Numbered from the stretch's first letter, positions 35,866 to 49,268 are shown. The stretch: 64,000 bases of DNA from Cypionkella sp. (GCF_030652235.1 NZ_JAUSBA010000032.1:1-64000); one strand, 5' to 3'. The notes: generated from the letters alone by a model not told the origin. Numbers and translations are program-made.

Positions 35866-36003
35866 ATGCAAGCCGTGATGAAAAGCTATAAAGGCCTGTC
35901 GCTTCTGGTTTGGTTGAACTGGGATCGCCTGTTCACCATCGGCACTGTGGTGGTCGGCCTGCTGGCGGGTGCCTTCCTTGGCACTGTATTGGTTCAGCCC
36001 TGA
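35866..36003 (+). CDS. Small single-pass membrane protein (45 residues) between rseP and bamA
   Basis: An ATG at 35866 behind GGAAAGGG opens 45 codons ending with TGA at 36001-36003. The product starts MQAVMKSYKGLSLLVWLNWD and then has one membrane helix of about 21 residues (LFTIGTVVVGLLAGAFLGTVL). A second ATG at 35878 could also start it. Strong ribosome-binding site, coding-like base use and a clean helix support a real gene. I do not know a function. Its place between an intramembrane protease and BamA suggests an envelope role. Confidence 0.65.
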   Translation: MQAVMKSYKGLSLLVWLNWDRLFTIGTVVVGLLAGAFLGTVLVQP

Positions 36004-36067
36004 TCCGCTACGACCAAACGCCCGCCCAGATTATCAGCAAAAGCTTACGATTTTCCCGGCCATCCTT

Positions 36068-36096
36068 TTGACATTGCTTGCGGTTACAGGTAGTCA
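36068..36096 (+). promoter_or_regulatory. Candidate promoter for bamA
   Basis: A consensus TTGACA (36068-36073) with a 17-base spacer and a weak -10, TAGTCA (36091-36096), lies 35 bases before the bamA start. It suggests that bamA-skp-fabZ-lpxAIB can be transcribed separately from the upstream block. Confidence 0.4.
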
Positions 36097-36130
36097 GATG
36101 CACAGGATTTAGTGTATTCAGGAGCGGCTC

Positions 36131-38455
36131 ATGCGGGAAACAGCAAGCGCAGGTATCACGCGCAAGGGTATGCTCCGGGGTGCCTTACGCCCGACACTGC
36201 TTGCAATTCTGCTTTCCAGCGCAATGGTTTCTGAACCGTTCCTCACCCGCGCCCATGCTGAAAGCTACAGCTTCAGCAGCGTCACCGTGGAAGGCAACAC
36301 CCGCGTCGATGCCGCCACCATCCTGAAATACGCGGGAATCGCCCGCGGTGAGACTTTGCAATCCGGGCAGTTGAACGACGCCTATCAGCGGATTTTTGCC
36401 TCAGGTTTGTTCGAAACTGTTGATCTTTTGCCACAGGGCGGCACCTTGTTGATCAAGGTCAAAGAGCTGCCGATGCTGAACGTTGTCGACTTTCAGGGCA
36501 ACAAGCTGGTCAAAGATGAAAAGCTGACCGAACTGGTCAAATCGAAATCGCGGCTGGTCTATAACCCGGCGCAGGCCGAGGCAGATGCGGCGCAAATCTC
36601 GGAAGCCTACCGGGTGCAGGGCCGTCTGGCCGCCACGGTTGACCCGAAAATCATCCGCCGCTCGGACAACCGCGTCGATCTGGTGTTTGAGATCACCGAA
36701 GGCAAAGTTGTTGAAAACGAAGGCATTTCCTTTGTCGGCAACCGCTCGTTCAGCGATCGCCGCCTGAAACAAGTGCTGCAAACCAAGCAAGCAGGGTTCC
36801 TGCGTCAGTTGATCAAATCCGATACGTTCGTGCCGGAACGGCTGGAAGTCGACAAGCAAATGCTGCGCGATTTCTATATGTCGCGTGGTTACATCGACGT
36901 GCAAGTGGTTGACGCCACGGGCCAACTTTCGCGCGAACGCGATGCGACCTTCGTGACCTATACCGTTAAAGAAGGCCAAAGCTGGAAGATCGGTCGCGTC
37001 AGCACGGTGTCCGAAGTCGAAGGCGTTGATGCCGCCGAATTTGCCGCTGTGCAAAAGATGCGTTCGGGCGTCACCTATTCGCCCTCGATCATTGAAAACA
37101 ACATCGCCCGGATGGAAAATCTGGCGCTCCGCAAGGGCCTCAACTTTGTCAGCGTCGAGCCGCGTCTGATCCGCAATGAGCGTGGCCAGACTTTGGACGT
37201 CGAATATGTCATCAAGCGCGGTCAGAAGGTCTTCGTTGAACGCATTGATATTGAAGGCAATACCACGACACTCGACCAAGTGGTGCGCCGCCAGTTCCGC
37301 ACGGTCGAAGGCGACCCCTTCAACCCGCGTGAAATCCGTCAGGCGGCTGAGCGTATTCGCGCGCTTGGCTTCTTCACCGATGCCAAGGTCGATGCCAAAC
37401 CCGGCAGCAACCCCGATGAAATCGTCGTCAACGTCGATCTCGAAGAAAAACCGACCGGCTCGATCAGCTTTGGCGCAAGCTTTGGCACCACCTCTGGTTT
37501 GGGCCTGAACGTTGGCTTCTCGGAAACCAACTTCTTGGGGCGCGGGCAGGCTTTTGCGGTCAATATCTCGACCGCTTCGGATACAAAAGACAGCGGCATC
37601 TCGTTTGTAGAACCGGCTTTGCTTGGCCGCGATCTAAAGCTGAAACTGGGCGTCTCGTATAACGAGACCAACAACGCCAGTGCGCTTTATGACACCCGCG
37701 CGGTCGGGATCAGCACCGGGCTTGAATTCCCGATTTCCGAGCAATCGCGGCTGGAATTGCGCTATAAGGCGTTTCAGGACACGGTGAAGGATGTGACTTC
37801 GACCTCTGCGTTGCTGATCGCCGAGGGCGAGCGTGGCGCTGAATTCGGCTCGGGTCTGGGCTATAGCTACACGTTCGACAACCGCGTCACCGGGCTGAAC
37901 CCGAAAAGCAGCCTATTGTTCCGCTTTGGGCAAGATTTTGTCGGTCTGGGCGGCGATGCAAAATATGTCGAGACCACCGCGCTGGCCGTGGCGGAAACCA
38001 AAGTGTTCAACGAAGACGTCACCCTGCGCGCGGTGTTTGAAGGTGGTGCGACCAACAGCTTTGGCGGCTACGACACCCGCGTCACCGACCGTTACTTTGC
38101 CAACGGCAAGATGCGCGGCTTTGACACCAACGGCATCGGCCCGCGAACGGCGGCAGGCGATGCTTTGGGCGGCAATTTCTACGCCACCATGAAGCTAGAG
38201 GCCGAATTCCCGCTGGGCCTGCCAGAAGAATACGGCATCACAGGCGGTGTGTTCTACGACATGGGCTCGGTCTGGGGCCTCGACAGCAACCCTGACGGCG
38301 TCGACGACAGCGCCCATCTGCGTGCCGCCGTCGGTGTTTCGATCCTGTGGACCACGCCAATCGGCCCGTTGCGGTTTAACTTCTCGAATGCGATCAAGAA
38401 AGAAAGCTATGACGAAGAGCAAAGCTTCGATCTGACCATCGCGACGAAATTCTGA
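36131..38455 (+). CDS. bamA: Outer membrane protein assembly factor BamA
   Basis: A 774-residue outer-membrane protein that inserts beta-barrel proteins. A signal peptide covers about the first 40 residues. Five POTRA domains follow (about 45-390), beginning with SYSFSSVTVEGNTRVDAATI. The barrel occupies the rest, with KMRGFDTNGIGPRT matching the conserved loop-6 RGF motif, and it ends in a phenylalanine (IATKF) as a barrel signal should. The start at 36131 has an AGGAG site. Its stop overlaps the skp start. Confidence 0.97.
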   Translation: MRETASAGITRKGMLRGALRPTLLAILLSSAMVSEPFLTRAHAESYSFSSVTVEGNTRVDAATILKYAGIARGETLQSGQLNDAYQRIFASGLFETVDLLPQGGTLLIKVKELPMLNVVDFQGNKLVKDEKLTELVKSKSRLVYNPAQAEADAAQISEAYRVQGRLAATVDPKIIRRSDNRVDLVFEITEGKVVENEGISFVGNRSFSDRRLKQVLQTKQAGFLRQLIKSDTFVPERLEVDKQMLRDFYMSRGYIDVQVVDATGQLSRERDATFVTYTVKEGQSWKIGRVSTVSEVEGVDAAEFAAVQKMRSGVTYSPSIIENNIARMENLALRKGLNFVSVEPRLIRNERGQTLDVEYVIKRGQKVFVERIDIEGNTTTLDQVVRRQFRTVEGDPFNPREIRQAAERIRALGFFTDAKVDAKPGSNPDEIVVNVDLEEKPTGSISFGASFGTTSGLGLNVGFSETNFLGRGQAFAVNISTASDTKDSGISFVEPALLGRDLKLKLGVSYNETNNASALYDTRAVGISTGLEFPISEQSRLELRYKAFQDTVKDVTSTSALLIAEGERGAEFGSGLGYSYTFDNRVTGLNPKSSLLFRFGQDFVGLGGDAKYVETTALAVAETKVFNEDVTLRAVFEGGATNSFGGYDTRVTDRYFANGKMRGFDTNGIGPRTAAGDALGGNFYATMKLEAEFPLGLPEEYGITGGVFYDMGSVWGLDSNPDGVDDSAHLRAAVGVSILWTTPIGPLRFNFSNAIKKESYDEEQSFDLTIATKF

Positions 38456-39042
38456 TGCAACGGCAGGCGGCAGGGCTGGCTTTGGCGCTGCTGCTTGGCA
38501 TGTTCCCACAGGCCTCAACGGCGCAAAGTGTGGTGCAAAAAACCGCCATCGTGACGCTGGATCAGGATCAGTTGTATCTCGGCACCCAATACGGCCGCGC
38601 CCTGCAAGCCAAGTTTGAGTCCGAATCCGCCGCTCTGCTCGCCGAAAACCGCAAGATCGACGCGGCGCTTGAGGCAGAAGAACGCGACCTGACCACCAAA
38701 CGCACCACGATGACCGCGCAAGATTTCCGCCCCTTGGCCGAAGCATTTGACACCAAAGCCAATGACTTACGTAAAGCCCAAGACGTCAAATCCACCGAAC
38801 TTGCCAAGTCGCGTGACGCGGACAGGCAGGCGTTCTTTCAGGCCGTCGCCCCGATCTTGGGCGATTACATGGTGGAACGGGGTGCTGTCGCCATCCTGGA
38901 TAAATCCGCCATCGTGGTCAGCCTTGGTTCGATCGACATCACCAAAGAGGTGATCGCCCGCATCGACACCAGGCTGGGTGATGGCAGCAAACCAGCGGAC
39001 CCCACACCCGCAGCCCCGATTCCCCCGGCCCCTGCGCCCTAA
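38455..39042 (+). CDS. OmpH/Skp family periplasmic chaperone
   Basis: A 195-residue secreted protein. The signal peptide ends near STA-QSV; the mature part has a first strand (TAIVTLDQDQLYLGT), a long charged helical pair (about 50-130) and a closing region, as in Skp, which holds unfolded outer-membrane proteins. The C-terminus is a proline/alanine tail (PADPTPAAPIPPAPAP). The start shares bases with the bamA stop, so the chaperone and the insertase are made together. Confidence 0.88.
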   Translation: MQRQAAGLALALLLGMFPQASTAQSVVQKTAIVTLDQDQLYLGTQYGRALQAKFESESAALLAENRKIDAALEAEERDLTTKRTTMTAQDFRPLAEAFDTKANDLRKAQDVKSTELAKSRDADRQAFFQAVAPILGDYMVERGAVAILDKSAIVVSLGSIDITKEVIARIDTRLGDGSKPADPTPAAPIPPAPAP

Positions 39043-39130
39043 GCCGTACGGCCGCAGGCTTGTTTCACCCGGCGGTTTTCGCTAGTCAGATCACATGCCC
39101 CGCCAAGAGGGCCGCACCCTCGGAGAACCC

Positions 39131-39616
39131 ATGACCGACCAGCCCACGCCCGACCAACCCGCAGCCCCGCTGTCCGCTGACCTCGCACTGATTCAGCGCA
39201 TCATTCCGCACCGCTACCCGTTCCTGCTGGTCGACAAGGTGCGCGACATCTACCCGAACAAATCCTGCATCGGCATCAAGAACGTCACCTTCAACGAACC
39301 GCAGTTCCAAGGCCATTTCCCCGGAATGCCGATCTTCCCCGGCGTGATGATCATTGAAGCCATGGCGCAGACCTCTGGCATCCTCGTCGGCCTGTCGATG
39401 GATCTGGTCGATAAAAACGCCACCGTGTTCTTCATGGGCGTCGATGCAGTGAAATTCCGCCGCAAGGTTGTGCCCGGTGATGTGATGGAACTGCATGTCA
39501 CCGCTTTACGCGGCGGCGGTCGGGTGTGGAAATTCTCCGGTCGCGCCATGGTCGATGGCGAACTCGCCTGCGAGGCCGAATTCATGGCGATGTTCGACGT
39601 GCCAAAGAAAGCCTAA
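39131..39616 (+). CDS. fabZ: 3-hydroxyacyl-[acyl-carrier-protein] dehydratase
   Basis: A 161-residue hot-dog-fold dehydratase of fatty-acid synthesis. The catalytic residues are H62 in [14 protein letters not shown] and E76 in [10 protein letters not shown]. The ATG at 39131, with CGGAG before it, is preferred to the one 12 codons upstream. It competes with LpxA for hydroxyacyl-ACP and is placed directly before lpxA, as in most Gram-negatives. Confidence 0.96.
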   Translation: MTDQPTPDQPAAPLSADLALIQRIIPHRYPFLLVDKVRDIYPNKSCIGIKNVTFNEPQFQGHFPGMPIFPGVMIIEAMAQTSGILVGLSMDLVDKNATVFFMGVDAVKFRRKVVPGDVMELHVTALRGGGRVWKFSGRAMVDGELACEAEFMAMFDVPKKA

Positions 39617-39618
39617 GC

Positions 39619-40416
39619 ATGTCCATTCACGGAACCGCCCTTGTCCACCCCTCGGCCTTTGTCGAAGAGGGGGCCACGATTGGCCCCGATTGCTTCATCG
39701 GCCCCTTCGCACTGATCGGGGCCGAGGTGACACTGGCCCGCGGCGTCACCGTGAAATCGCATGCCGTGGTGACGGGTTGGACCGAGATCGGCGAAGGCAC
39801 CACGATTTTCCCCTTCGCCTGTGTCGGCGAAGTGCCGCAAGACCTGAAATTCAACGGCGAGCGTACCCGGCTGATCGTCGGGGCACGCTGCAAAATCCGC
39901 GAAGGTGCCACCTTGAACACCGGCACGGCGGGCGGCGGTGGCATCACCCGCATCGGCGATGATTGCCTGTTGATGACAGGCGCGCATATCGGCCACGACG
40001 CGCAGCTTGGAAACCGCATCGTGCTCGCCAACCAAGTTGCCATCGCGGGGCACTGCCATATCGGTGACGATGTGATCATCGGCGGGCTGTCGGGCATCCA
40101 CCAATGGGTGCGCATCGGCCGGGGTGCGATCATTGGCGCGGTCACCATGGTCACCAATGACGTCCTCCCCTATGGCCTCGTGCAAGGCCCGCGCGGCGTC
40201 CTTGACGGTTTGAACCTCGTTGGCCTGAAACGGCGCGGCGTCGAGCGCAGCGATATTTCCGCCATGCGCGCCGCCTATCAGGCTTTGGCCCAAGGCGAGG
40301 GCTCGTTCCTTGACCGCGCCCGCCGTCTGGCAGAAGAAACCGACAGCGATTACGTGCGTGAGATGACCGATTTCATTCTCTCCGCCACCGACCGTTCGTT
40401 CCTGACGCCAAAATGA
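39619..40416 (+). CDS. lpxA: Acyl-ACP--UDP-N-acetylglucosamine O-acyltransferase
   Basis: A 265-residue left-handed beta-helix acyltransferase, first step of lipid A synthesis. Hexapeptide repeats fill residues 1-190, with the catalytic-region histidine in GAHIGHDAQLGN and the glycine-rich NTGTAGGGGITRIG. A helical C-terminus follows. The ATG is two bases after the fabZ stop; the end overlaps lpxI by ATGA. Confidence 0.97.
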   Translation: MSIHGTALVHPSAFVEEGATIGPDCFIGPFALIGAEVTLARGVTVKSHAVVTGWTEIGEGTTIFPFACVGEVPQDLKFNGERTRLIVGARCKIREGATLNTGTAGGGGITRIGDDCLLMTGAHIGHDAQLGNRIVLANQVAIAGHCHIGDDVIIGGLSGIHQWVRIGRGAIIGAVTMVTNDVLPYGLVQGPRGVLDGLNLVGLKRRGVERSDISAMRAAYQALAQGEGSFLDRARRLAEETDSDYVREMTDFILSATDRSFLTPK

Positions 40417-41207
40417 GCAAGCTTGCGATCATCGCCGGGCAGGGTGCTTTGCCCGCTGCTTTGGTGGCCGTGCTGCCAGATCGCCCGATGATCTGCGCGC
40501 TGGACGGTTTCGCGCCCGAAGGCCTAGAGGTCGATCAGATCTTTCGCGTCGAACGCCTCGCTCTATTCCTGCGCAGCTTGGAAGACCAAGGCATCGCCCA
40601 AGTGATCTTCGCAGGCGCCGTGCAGCGTCCCCGCCTAGACCCTTCGCTGTTTGATCCGCAAACCGCGCAAATGGTGCCGCGCCTGCTCGCCGCCATGCAA
40701 GCCGGAGACGACGCCACCCTGCGCGAAGTCATCGCGATCTTCGAGGAAGCGGGCTTTGCGGTGGTAGGCGTCGAAGCCATCGCCCCCGCACTGCTGCCCG
40801 CCGCAGGCGTGCTTGCCGGAACCCTTACCCCCCAGCATGAATCCGACGCCGCCCGCGCCGAAGCCATCACCGCCGCCCTTGGTGCGGTTGATGTCGGGCA
40901 GGGCTGCGTCGTGGCCCAAGGCCTTTGCCTCGCGGTCGAGGCGCTGCCCGGCACCGATGCCATGCTCGTAAGCCTTAGCCAAATCGCAGCCAACCTGCGC
41001 CCGAAAGGCGGCCTCTATTATAAAGCCGCCAAACCCGGCCAAGACCGCCGCATTGATCTGCCCACCATCGGCGTGCAAACCATCCGCCTTGCGGCCGAGG
41101 CTGGCCTGTCTGGCATCGCCTTCCAGGCAGGCTCGGTGATCTGCCTTGATCTGGCCGCCATGATCACGGCGGCACAGGCAAACGGCCTGTTGCTATGGGC
41201 GCGCTAA
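40413..41207 (+). CDS. lpxI: UDP-2,3-diacylglucosamine diphosphatase LpxI (DUF1009)
   Basis: A 264-residue enzyme that makes lipid X, replacing LpxH in many alphaproteobacteria. The start SKLAIIAGQGALPAALV and the middle VIFAGAVQRPRLDPSLFD are LpxI features. The C-terminal domain includes CVVAQGLCLAVEALPGTDAML and ends with GLSGIAFQAGSV. It overlaps lpxA at its start and lpxB by 13 bases at its end. Confidence 0.95.
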   Translation: MSKLAIIAGQGALPAALVAVLPDRPMICALDGFAPEGLEVDQIFRVERLALFLRSLEDQGIAQVIFAGAVQRPRLDPSLFDPQTAQMVPRLLAAMQAGDDATLREVIAIFEEAGFAVVGVEAIAPALLPAAGVLAGTLTPQHESDAARAEAITAALGAVDVGQGCVVAQGLCLAVEALPGTDAMLVSLSQIAANLRPKGGLYYKAAKPGQDRRIDLPTIGVQTIRLAAEAGLSGIAFQAGSVICLDLAAMITAAQANGLLLWAR

Positions 41208-42334
41208 GCCTGTTCCTGATCGCAGGCGAACCCTCTGGTGATCGCCTTGGCGCGGCGCTGATGGCAGGGCTGAAAACCCTGCACCCCGATGTACAATTCC
41301 AAGGCGTTGGCGGCCCGTTGATGCAGGCCGAAGGCCTTAACAGCCTGTTCCCGATGGAAGAACTTTCGATCATGGGCATCGCGGAAGTGCTGCCGAAGTA
41401 TTTCCACCTCAAACGCCGCATCCGTGAAACCGCCGCTGCCGCGTTGACCGCAAACCCGTCGGCGATGATCACCATAGACTCCCCCGACTTCTGCCTGCGC
41501 GTCGCAAAGATTGTCAAAGCCGCCAATCCGACCCTGCGCACCATCCACTACGTCGCGCCTTCGGTCTGGGCATGGCGCCCCGGTCGCGCCGCCAAAATGG
41601 CGAAAGTCATCGACCACGTCCTCGCTTTGCTGCCGTTCGAGCCGCCCTATATGACCGCCGCAGGCATGACCTGCGATTTCGTCGGTCACCCTGTCGTGTC
41701 CGAAGCCCTCGCCACGCCCACGGAGGCCGCCCAACTCGCAGGCCAAGGCCCATTGATCCTAACCCTCCCCGGCTCGCGCAAAGGCGAAGTCACCCGTCTC
41801 GCCCCGGTGATCGGTGAAACTCTCGCCCTGATAAAAGCCCAACACCCCAACGCCCGCGTCGCCCTGCCCACCGTGCGCGGCGTCGAAGCTCTGGTGCGCA
41901 GCCTGACCGCCACATGGCCGATCCAACCTCAGATCATCACCGATCCCGCCCTGAAACGCGCCGCCTTCGCTGCGGCAGATGTGGCGATTGCCGCTTCTGG
42001 CACTGTGTCCTTGGAACTTGCGGCCAACAACTGCCCGATGGTGATCGCCTACGACATGCACCCGCTCACGCTCTGGCTGATGCGCCGCGCCGCCCTGATT
42101 GACACTGTAACTTTGGTCAACCTCGTCTCAGAGACCCGCACCGTCCCCGAATTCATCGGCGAAAACTGCAAGCCTGCCCTGATCGCCCCGGCCCTAGTCA
42201 ATCTTCTGGAAAACCCGCACAGCCAAGACGCCGCTATGCACCTCACCATGCAACGCTTGGGGCAGGGGTTCGAGCCCCCCGGCCTGCGCGCGGCAAAATC
42301 CGTCCTCGCCGCCCTGCCGGGCCAAATTCTCTAA
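41195..42334 (+). CDS. lpxB: Lipid-A-disaccharide synthase
   Basis: A 379-residue GT-B glycosyltransferase (family 19) joining lipid X and UDP-diacylglucosamine. Signatures: FLIAGEPSGDRLGAALM at the start, SIMGIAEVLPKYF, VAPSVWAWRPGRA, and LPGSRKGEVTRLAP in the nucleotide domain. It closes the lpx operon, and a repeat-bearing gap separates it from the convergent mnmA. No lpxD, lpxC or lpxK is in the window. Confidence 0.96.
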   Translation: MGALSLFLIAGEPSGDRLGAALMAGLKTLHPDVQFQGVGGPLMQAEGLNSLFPMEELSIMGIAEVLPKYFHLKRRIRETAAAALTANPSAMITIDSPDFCLRVAKIVKAANPTLRTIHYVAPSVWAWRPGRAAKMAKVIDHVLALLPFEPPYMTAAGMTCDFVGHPVVSEALATPTEAAQLAGQGPLILTLPGSRKGEVTRLAPVIGETLALIKAQHPNARVALPTVRGVEALVRSLTATWPIQPQIITDPALKRAAFAAADVAIAASGTVSLELAANNCPMVIAYDMHPLTLWLMRRAALIDTVTLVNLVSETRTVPEFIGENCKPALIAPALVNLLENPHSQDAAMHLTMQRLGQGFEPPGLRAAKSVLAALPGQIL

Positions 42335-42340
42335 ACTTTA

Positions 42341-42405
42341 ATTAAAATTTGCTTTCATCTTGGCGAAAATACTCCACGGGGGGCCGGGGGTGTGAAACCC
42401 CCGGC
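42341..42405. repeat. Intergenic repeat of the ATACTCC family (lpxB-mnmA gap), with hairpin
   Basis: ATTAAAATTTGC, then TTTCATCTTGGCG...ATACTCC (42353-42375), then the perfect hairpin GCCGGGGG (42383-42390) with CCCCCGGC (42398-42405). The first two parts match the copy at 60882-60964. It may end transcription of the convergent lpxB and mnmA. The remainder of the 163-base gap shows nothing else. Confidence 0.7.
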
Positions 42406-42497
42406 TAAGGCCAGCCCCTTGCGCTACACATTCCATTAACCAAGAACCCATCTCGCCGAAATAACCCAATATTATCAATGGTCCCGAGTTGGGACCC

Positions 42498-43634
42498 TCA
42501 CCGCCCGCGCCAAATCCAGCCGCCGCCAAACACCCGGCTGCCCTCCAGCGCATAGAACACACAAGCCTGCCCCGGCGACACCCCATCCTCTGGATCGAGC
42601 AATTCCACCATTGCCTCGGTCGCGGAAATAGGCCGCACCACCGCAGGCCGCGGTGGCCGTGTCGAGCGCACCTTCACATTCAAATGCCACTCCGCACGGC
42701 TTTCAAACGCCTCATCGCCCAACCAGTTGATCTCGCGCAGCGGTATCACCCGCGTCGACAAAGCCTCCTTCGGCCCAACGATCACCTGCCGCAAAGCCGG
42801 ATCCAGCTTCACCACATAAAGCGGATCACCCAACCCCCCGATCCCCAGCCCCTTGCGCTGCCCGATCGTGTAATGAATGACCCCGCGATGCTGCCCCAGC
42901 ACCCGCCCCGCCTGATCGACAATATCCCCCGGATCCGCCGAACCGGGGCGCAGCTTCTCAATCACCGCCGCATAATCGCCGTTCGGCACGAAGCAAATAT
43001 CCTGACTGTCCGGCTTATCCGCCACCGACAGCCCATATTTTGCCGCCAATGCCCGCGTTTCCGCCTTCGACCCGAGATGCCCCAAAGGAAACCGCAGGTA
43101 ATCCAACTGCTCCGCCGTGGTTGAGAACAGGAAATAACTCTGATCGCGGTTCGCATCTGTCGCCATATGCAGTTCTGGCCCATCGCCAACTTTGCGCTGA
43201 ATATAATGCCCCGTCGCCATGCAATCGGCGTTCAAATCCTTCGCGGTCGCCAGCAAATCCTTAAACTTCACCCGCTCGTTGCAGCGAATACACGGCACCG
43301 GAGTAGCCCCCGCCAGATAGGCGTCGGCAAATTCCTCAATCACCGCCTCGCGAAAGGTGTTCTCATAATCCAGAACGTAATGCGGGAACCCCATAAGTTC
43401 CGCCACTCGCGCCGCGTCATGGATATCGCGCCCGGCACAGCACGCGCCCTTTTTCGCCAGTGCCGCGCCATGATCATACAGCTGCAAGGTGACGCCGACC
43501 ACGTCATAGCCTTCTTCGGCCAGTTGTGCTGCCACGACCGAGCTGTCAACGCCGCCCGACATGGCAACGACGACGCGGGTCTCTGCGGGGGGCTTGGCGA
43601 AACCAAGCGAGTTCAACGGCTGATCAAACATCAT
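42498..43634 (-). CDS. mnmA: tRNA-specific 2-thiouridylase
   Basis: About 378 residues. It thiolates U34 of Lys, Glu and Gln tRNAs. The ATP pyrophosphatase loop is SGGVDSS near residue 30. The two catalytic cysteines are in [15 protein letters not shown] and [13 protein letters not shown]. The start is uncertain: ATG codons at 43634, 43631, 43658 and 43667 are in frame and none has a strong ribosome-binding site. 43634 is chosen because conservation begins at [20 protein letters not shown]. It is divergent from sciP. Confidence 0.93.
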   Translation of the reverse strand: MMFDQPLNSLGFAKPPAETRVVVAMSGGVDSSVVAAQLAEEGYDVVGVTLQLYDHGAALAKKGACCAGRDIHDAARVAELMGFPHYVLDYENTFREAVIEEFADAYLAGATPVPCIRCNERVKFKDLLATAKDLNADCMATGHYIQRKVGDGPELHMATDANRDQSYFLFSTTAEQLDYLRFPLGHLGSKAETRALAAKYGLSVADKPDSQDICFVPNGDYAAVIEKLRPGSADPGDIVDQAGRVLGQHRGVIHYTIGQRKGLGIGGLGDPLYVVKLDPALRQVIVGPKEALSTRVIPLREINWLGDEAFESRAEWHLNVKVRSTRPPRPAVVRPISATEAMVELLDPEDGVSPGQACVFYALEGSRVFGGGWIWRGR

Positions 43635-43769
43635 AAAATCCGGGGAGTAGGGCGGCATTGAAGCCATTCGGTCACAATATAAGAAAATGCCACCTACTCT
43701 CAACCCCCGGCTTTACGCTTGTTTAAGCCCGTTCCGCCAAACTGCCCCGGCATGAACGAGGAAGCCAAG

Positions 43770-44048
43770 ATGTATCTCAAGAAAGTTGATGGCCCCCGGC
43801 AGGTCACTCTGCCCGATGGCAGCATCCTGACGCGCGCCGATTTACCACCTGCCGATACCCAACGTTGGGTGGCCAGTCGCAAGGCTGTGGTGGTCAAAGC
43901 CGTGATTTATGGCCTGATCACCGAGGCGGAGGCGTTGGAACGCTATGCTTTGTCAGAGGAAGAATTCGTGCTCTGGCGGCAAGCGGTTGAAACCCATGGC
44001 GAAAAAGCCCTGCGCGTCACAACACTTCAAAAGTACCGACAACTTTAG
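43770..44048 (+). CDS. sciP: SciP/DUF1153-family CtrA regulator
   Basis: A 92-residue helix-turn-helix protein. The pattern LPDGSILTRADLPPADTQRWVASRKAVVVKAV and the following GLITEAEALERYALSEEEFVLW are those of the SciP/DUF1153 family. In Caulobacter, SciP binds CtrA and blocks activation of CtrA-dependent promoters. The ATG at 43770 is chosen over 43752 because GAGGAAG stands five bases before it. It lies just upstream of ctrA on the same strand, 95 bases apart, so inhibitor and target are neighbours. Confidence 0.87.
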   Translation: MYLKKVDGPRQVTLPDGSILTRADLPPADTQRWVASRKAVVVKAVIYGLITEAEALERYALSEEEFVLWRQAVETHGEKALRVTTLQKYRQL

Positions 44049-44086
44049 ATTGTTTTTGGGATTCATACGGTCACAGTAACGTGTAG

Positions 44087-44094
44087 TTAACCAT
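44087..44094 (+). promoter_or_regulatory. CtrA-type half-site TTAACCAT upstream of ctrA
   Basis: TTAACCAT lies 50 bases before the ctrA start. It matches the half-site reported for CtrA in Rhodobacterales; the full TTAA-N7-TTAA form is not present. It fits self-regulation of ctrA. Confidence 0.4.
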
Positions 44095-44143
44095 TGCCAG
44101 CCAAAGTCATTCACGAACAAGACCCTGTGACCGGAGCCTCAGA

Positions 44144-44854
44144 ATGCGAATCTTACTGGTTGAAGACGATCCCACCACATCCCGTAGTATAGAATTGATG
44201 CTGACCCACGCGAACTTGAATGTTTATTGCACCGATTTGGGTGAAGATGGCATCGATTTGGCGAAACTTTATGACTACGATCTGATTCTTCTGGATCTTA
44301 ACCTGCCCGATATGTCCGGGCATGAGGTGCTGCGGCAGTTGCGCCTTGCGCGGATCGAGACGCCGATTTTGATTCTCTCGGGGTCTGATGATACCGAGAA
44401 CAAGATCAAAGGCTTTGGGTTTGGCGCCGATGATTACCTCACCAAGCCGTTCCATCGTGAAGAATTGGTGGCGCGCATTCATGCGATCATCCGGCGCTCC
44501 AAGGGCCACAGCCAGTCGGTGATCAAGACCGGGCGGGTCAATGTCAATCTGGATGCCAAGACGGTGGATGTCGAAGGCGCGACGGTGCATCTGACCGGCA
44601 AAGAATATCAGATGTTGGAATTGCTGTCCCTGCGCAAAGGCACCACGCTGACCAAAGAGATGTTCCTGAACCATCTTTATGGCGGCATGGATGAGCCCGA
44701 GCTGAAGATCATCGACGTATTCATCTGCAAGCTGCGCAAAAAGCTGGCAGAGGCGACGGGCGGCACCAATTACATCGAAACCGTCTGGGGCCGTGGCTAT
44801 GTGCTGCGCGATCCAAGCCCGGCTTTGGCCCCGCGGTTGGTCGCCAGCGCTTGA
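44144..44854 (+). CDS. ctrA: Response regulator CtrA
   Basis: A 236-residue OmpR-class regulator. The receiver domain (1-120) has the acidic pair in VEDDP, phospho-acceptor D51 in [10 protein letters not shown], and K in [10 protein letters not shown]. The winged-helix domain (about 125-225) includes [19 protein letters not shown] and [12 protein letters not shown], which is diagnostic for CtrA. CtrA controls the cell cycle in Caulobacter; in Rhodobacterales it is mainly tied to motility, gene transfer agents and quorum-linked traits, and is often dispensable. Its phosphorelay partners are not in the window. Confidence 0.97.
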   Translation: MRILLVEDDPTTSRSIELMLTHANLNVYCTDLGEDGIDLAKLYDYDLILLDLNLPDMSGHEVLRQLRLARIETPILILSGSDDTENKIKGFGFGADDYLTKPFHREELVARIHAIIRRSKGHSQSVIKTGRVNVNLDAKTVDVEGATVHLTGKEYQMLELLSLRKGTTLTKEMFLNHLYGGMDEPELKIIDVFICKLRKKLAEATGGTNYIETVWGRGYVLRDPSPALAPRLVASA

Positions 44855-49122
<4,268 letters not shown>

Positions 49123-49177
49123 AACCTCACAATCTTGTGTCTGGGGATTGGGAACCAAAGCGTTCTGCATGGGTTGT

Positions 49178-49239
49178 GTTCTCATAAGTTCACAAATGTT
49201 CTTACAAAGTTCTTTACATGCGGTTAAGAACATGAGAAC
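49178..49239 (+). promoter_or_regulatory. LexA-like box within a cluster of GTTC repeats
   Basis: GTTC-TTACAAA-GTTC (49198-49212) is an exact match to the alphaproteobacterial LexA consensus GTTC-N7-GTTC. Two more GTTC units stand upstream at 49178 and 49188, so four direct repeats follow at 10-11 bp steps. Inverted GAAC units occur at 49228 and 49236, making 8-9 bp dyads with the direct ones (ATGTTCTTA with TAAGAACAT). The box is 57-71 bp before the small gene at 49269 and 76 bp after recG. Confidence 0.65.
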
Positions 49240-49268
49240 AATATGGCAACAACCAAACGGAGGTCGCA

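Noticed and set aside
42255..42285. tRNA-like T-loop sequence GGGGTTCGAGCCCC
   Set aside because: It lies in frame inside lpxB and no acceptor or anticodon stem surrounds it.
49178..49191. GTTC-N6-GTTC as a second LexA box
   Set aside because: Spacing is one base short of the alphaproteobacterial consensus; counted only as part of the GTTC array.
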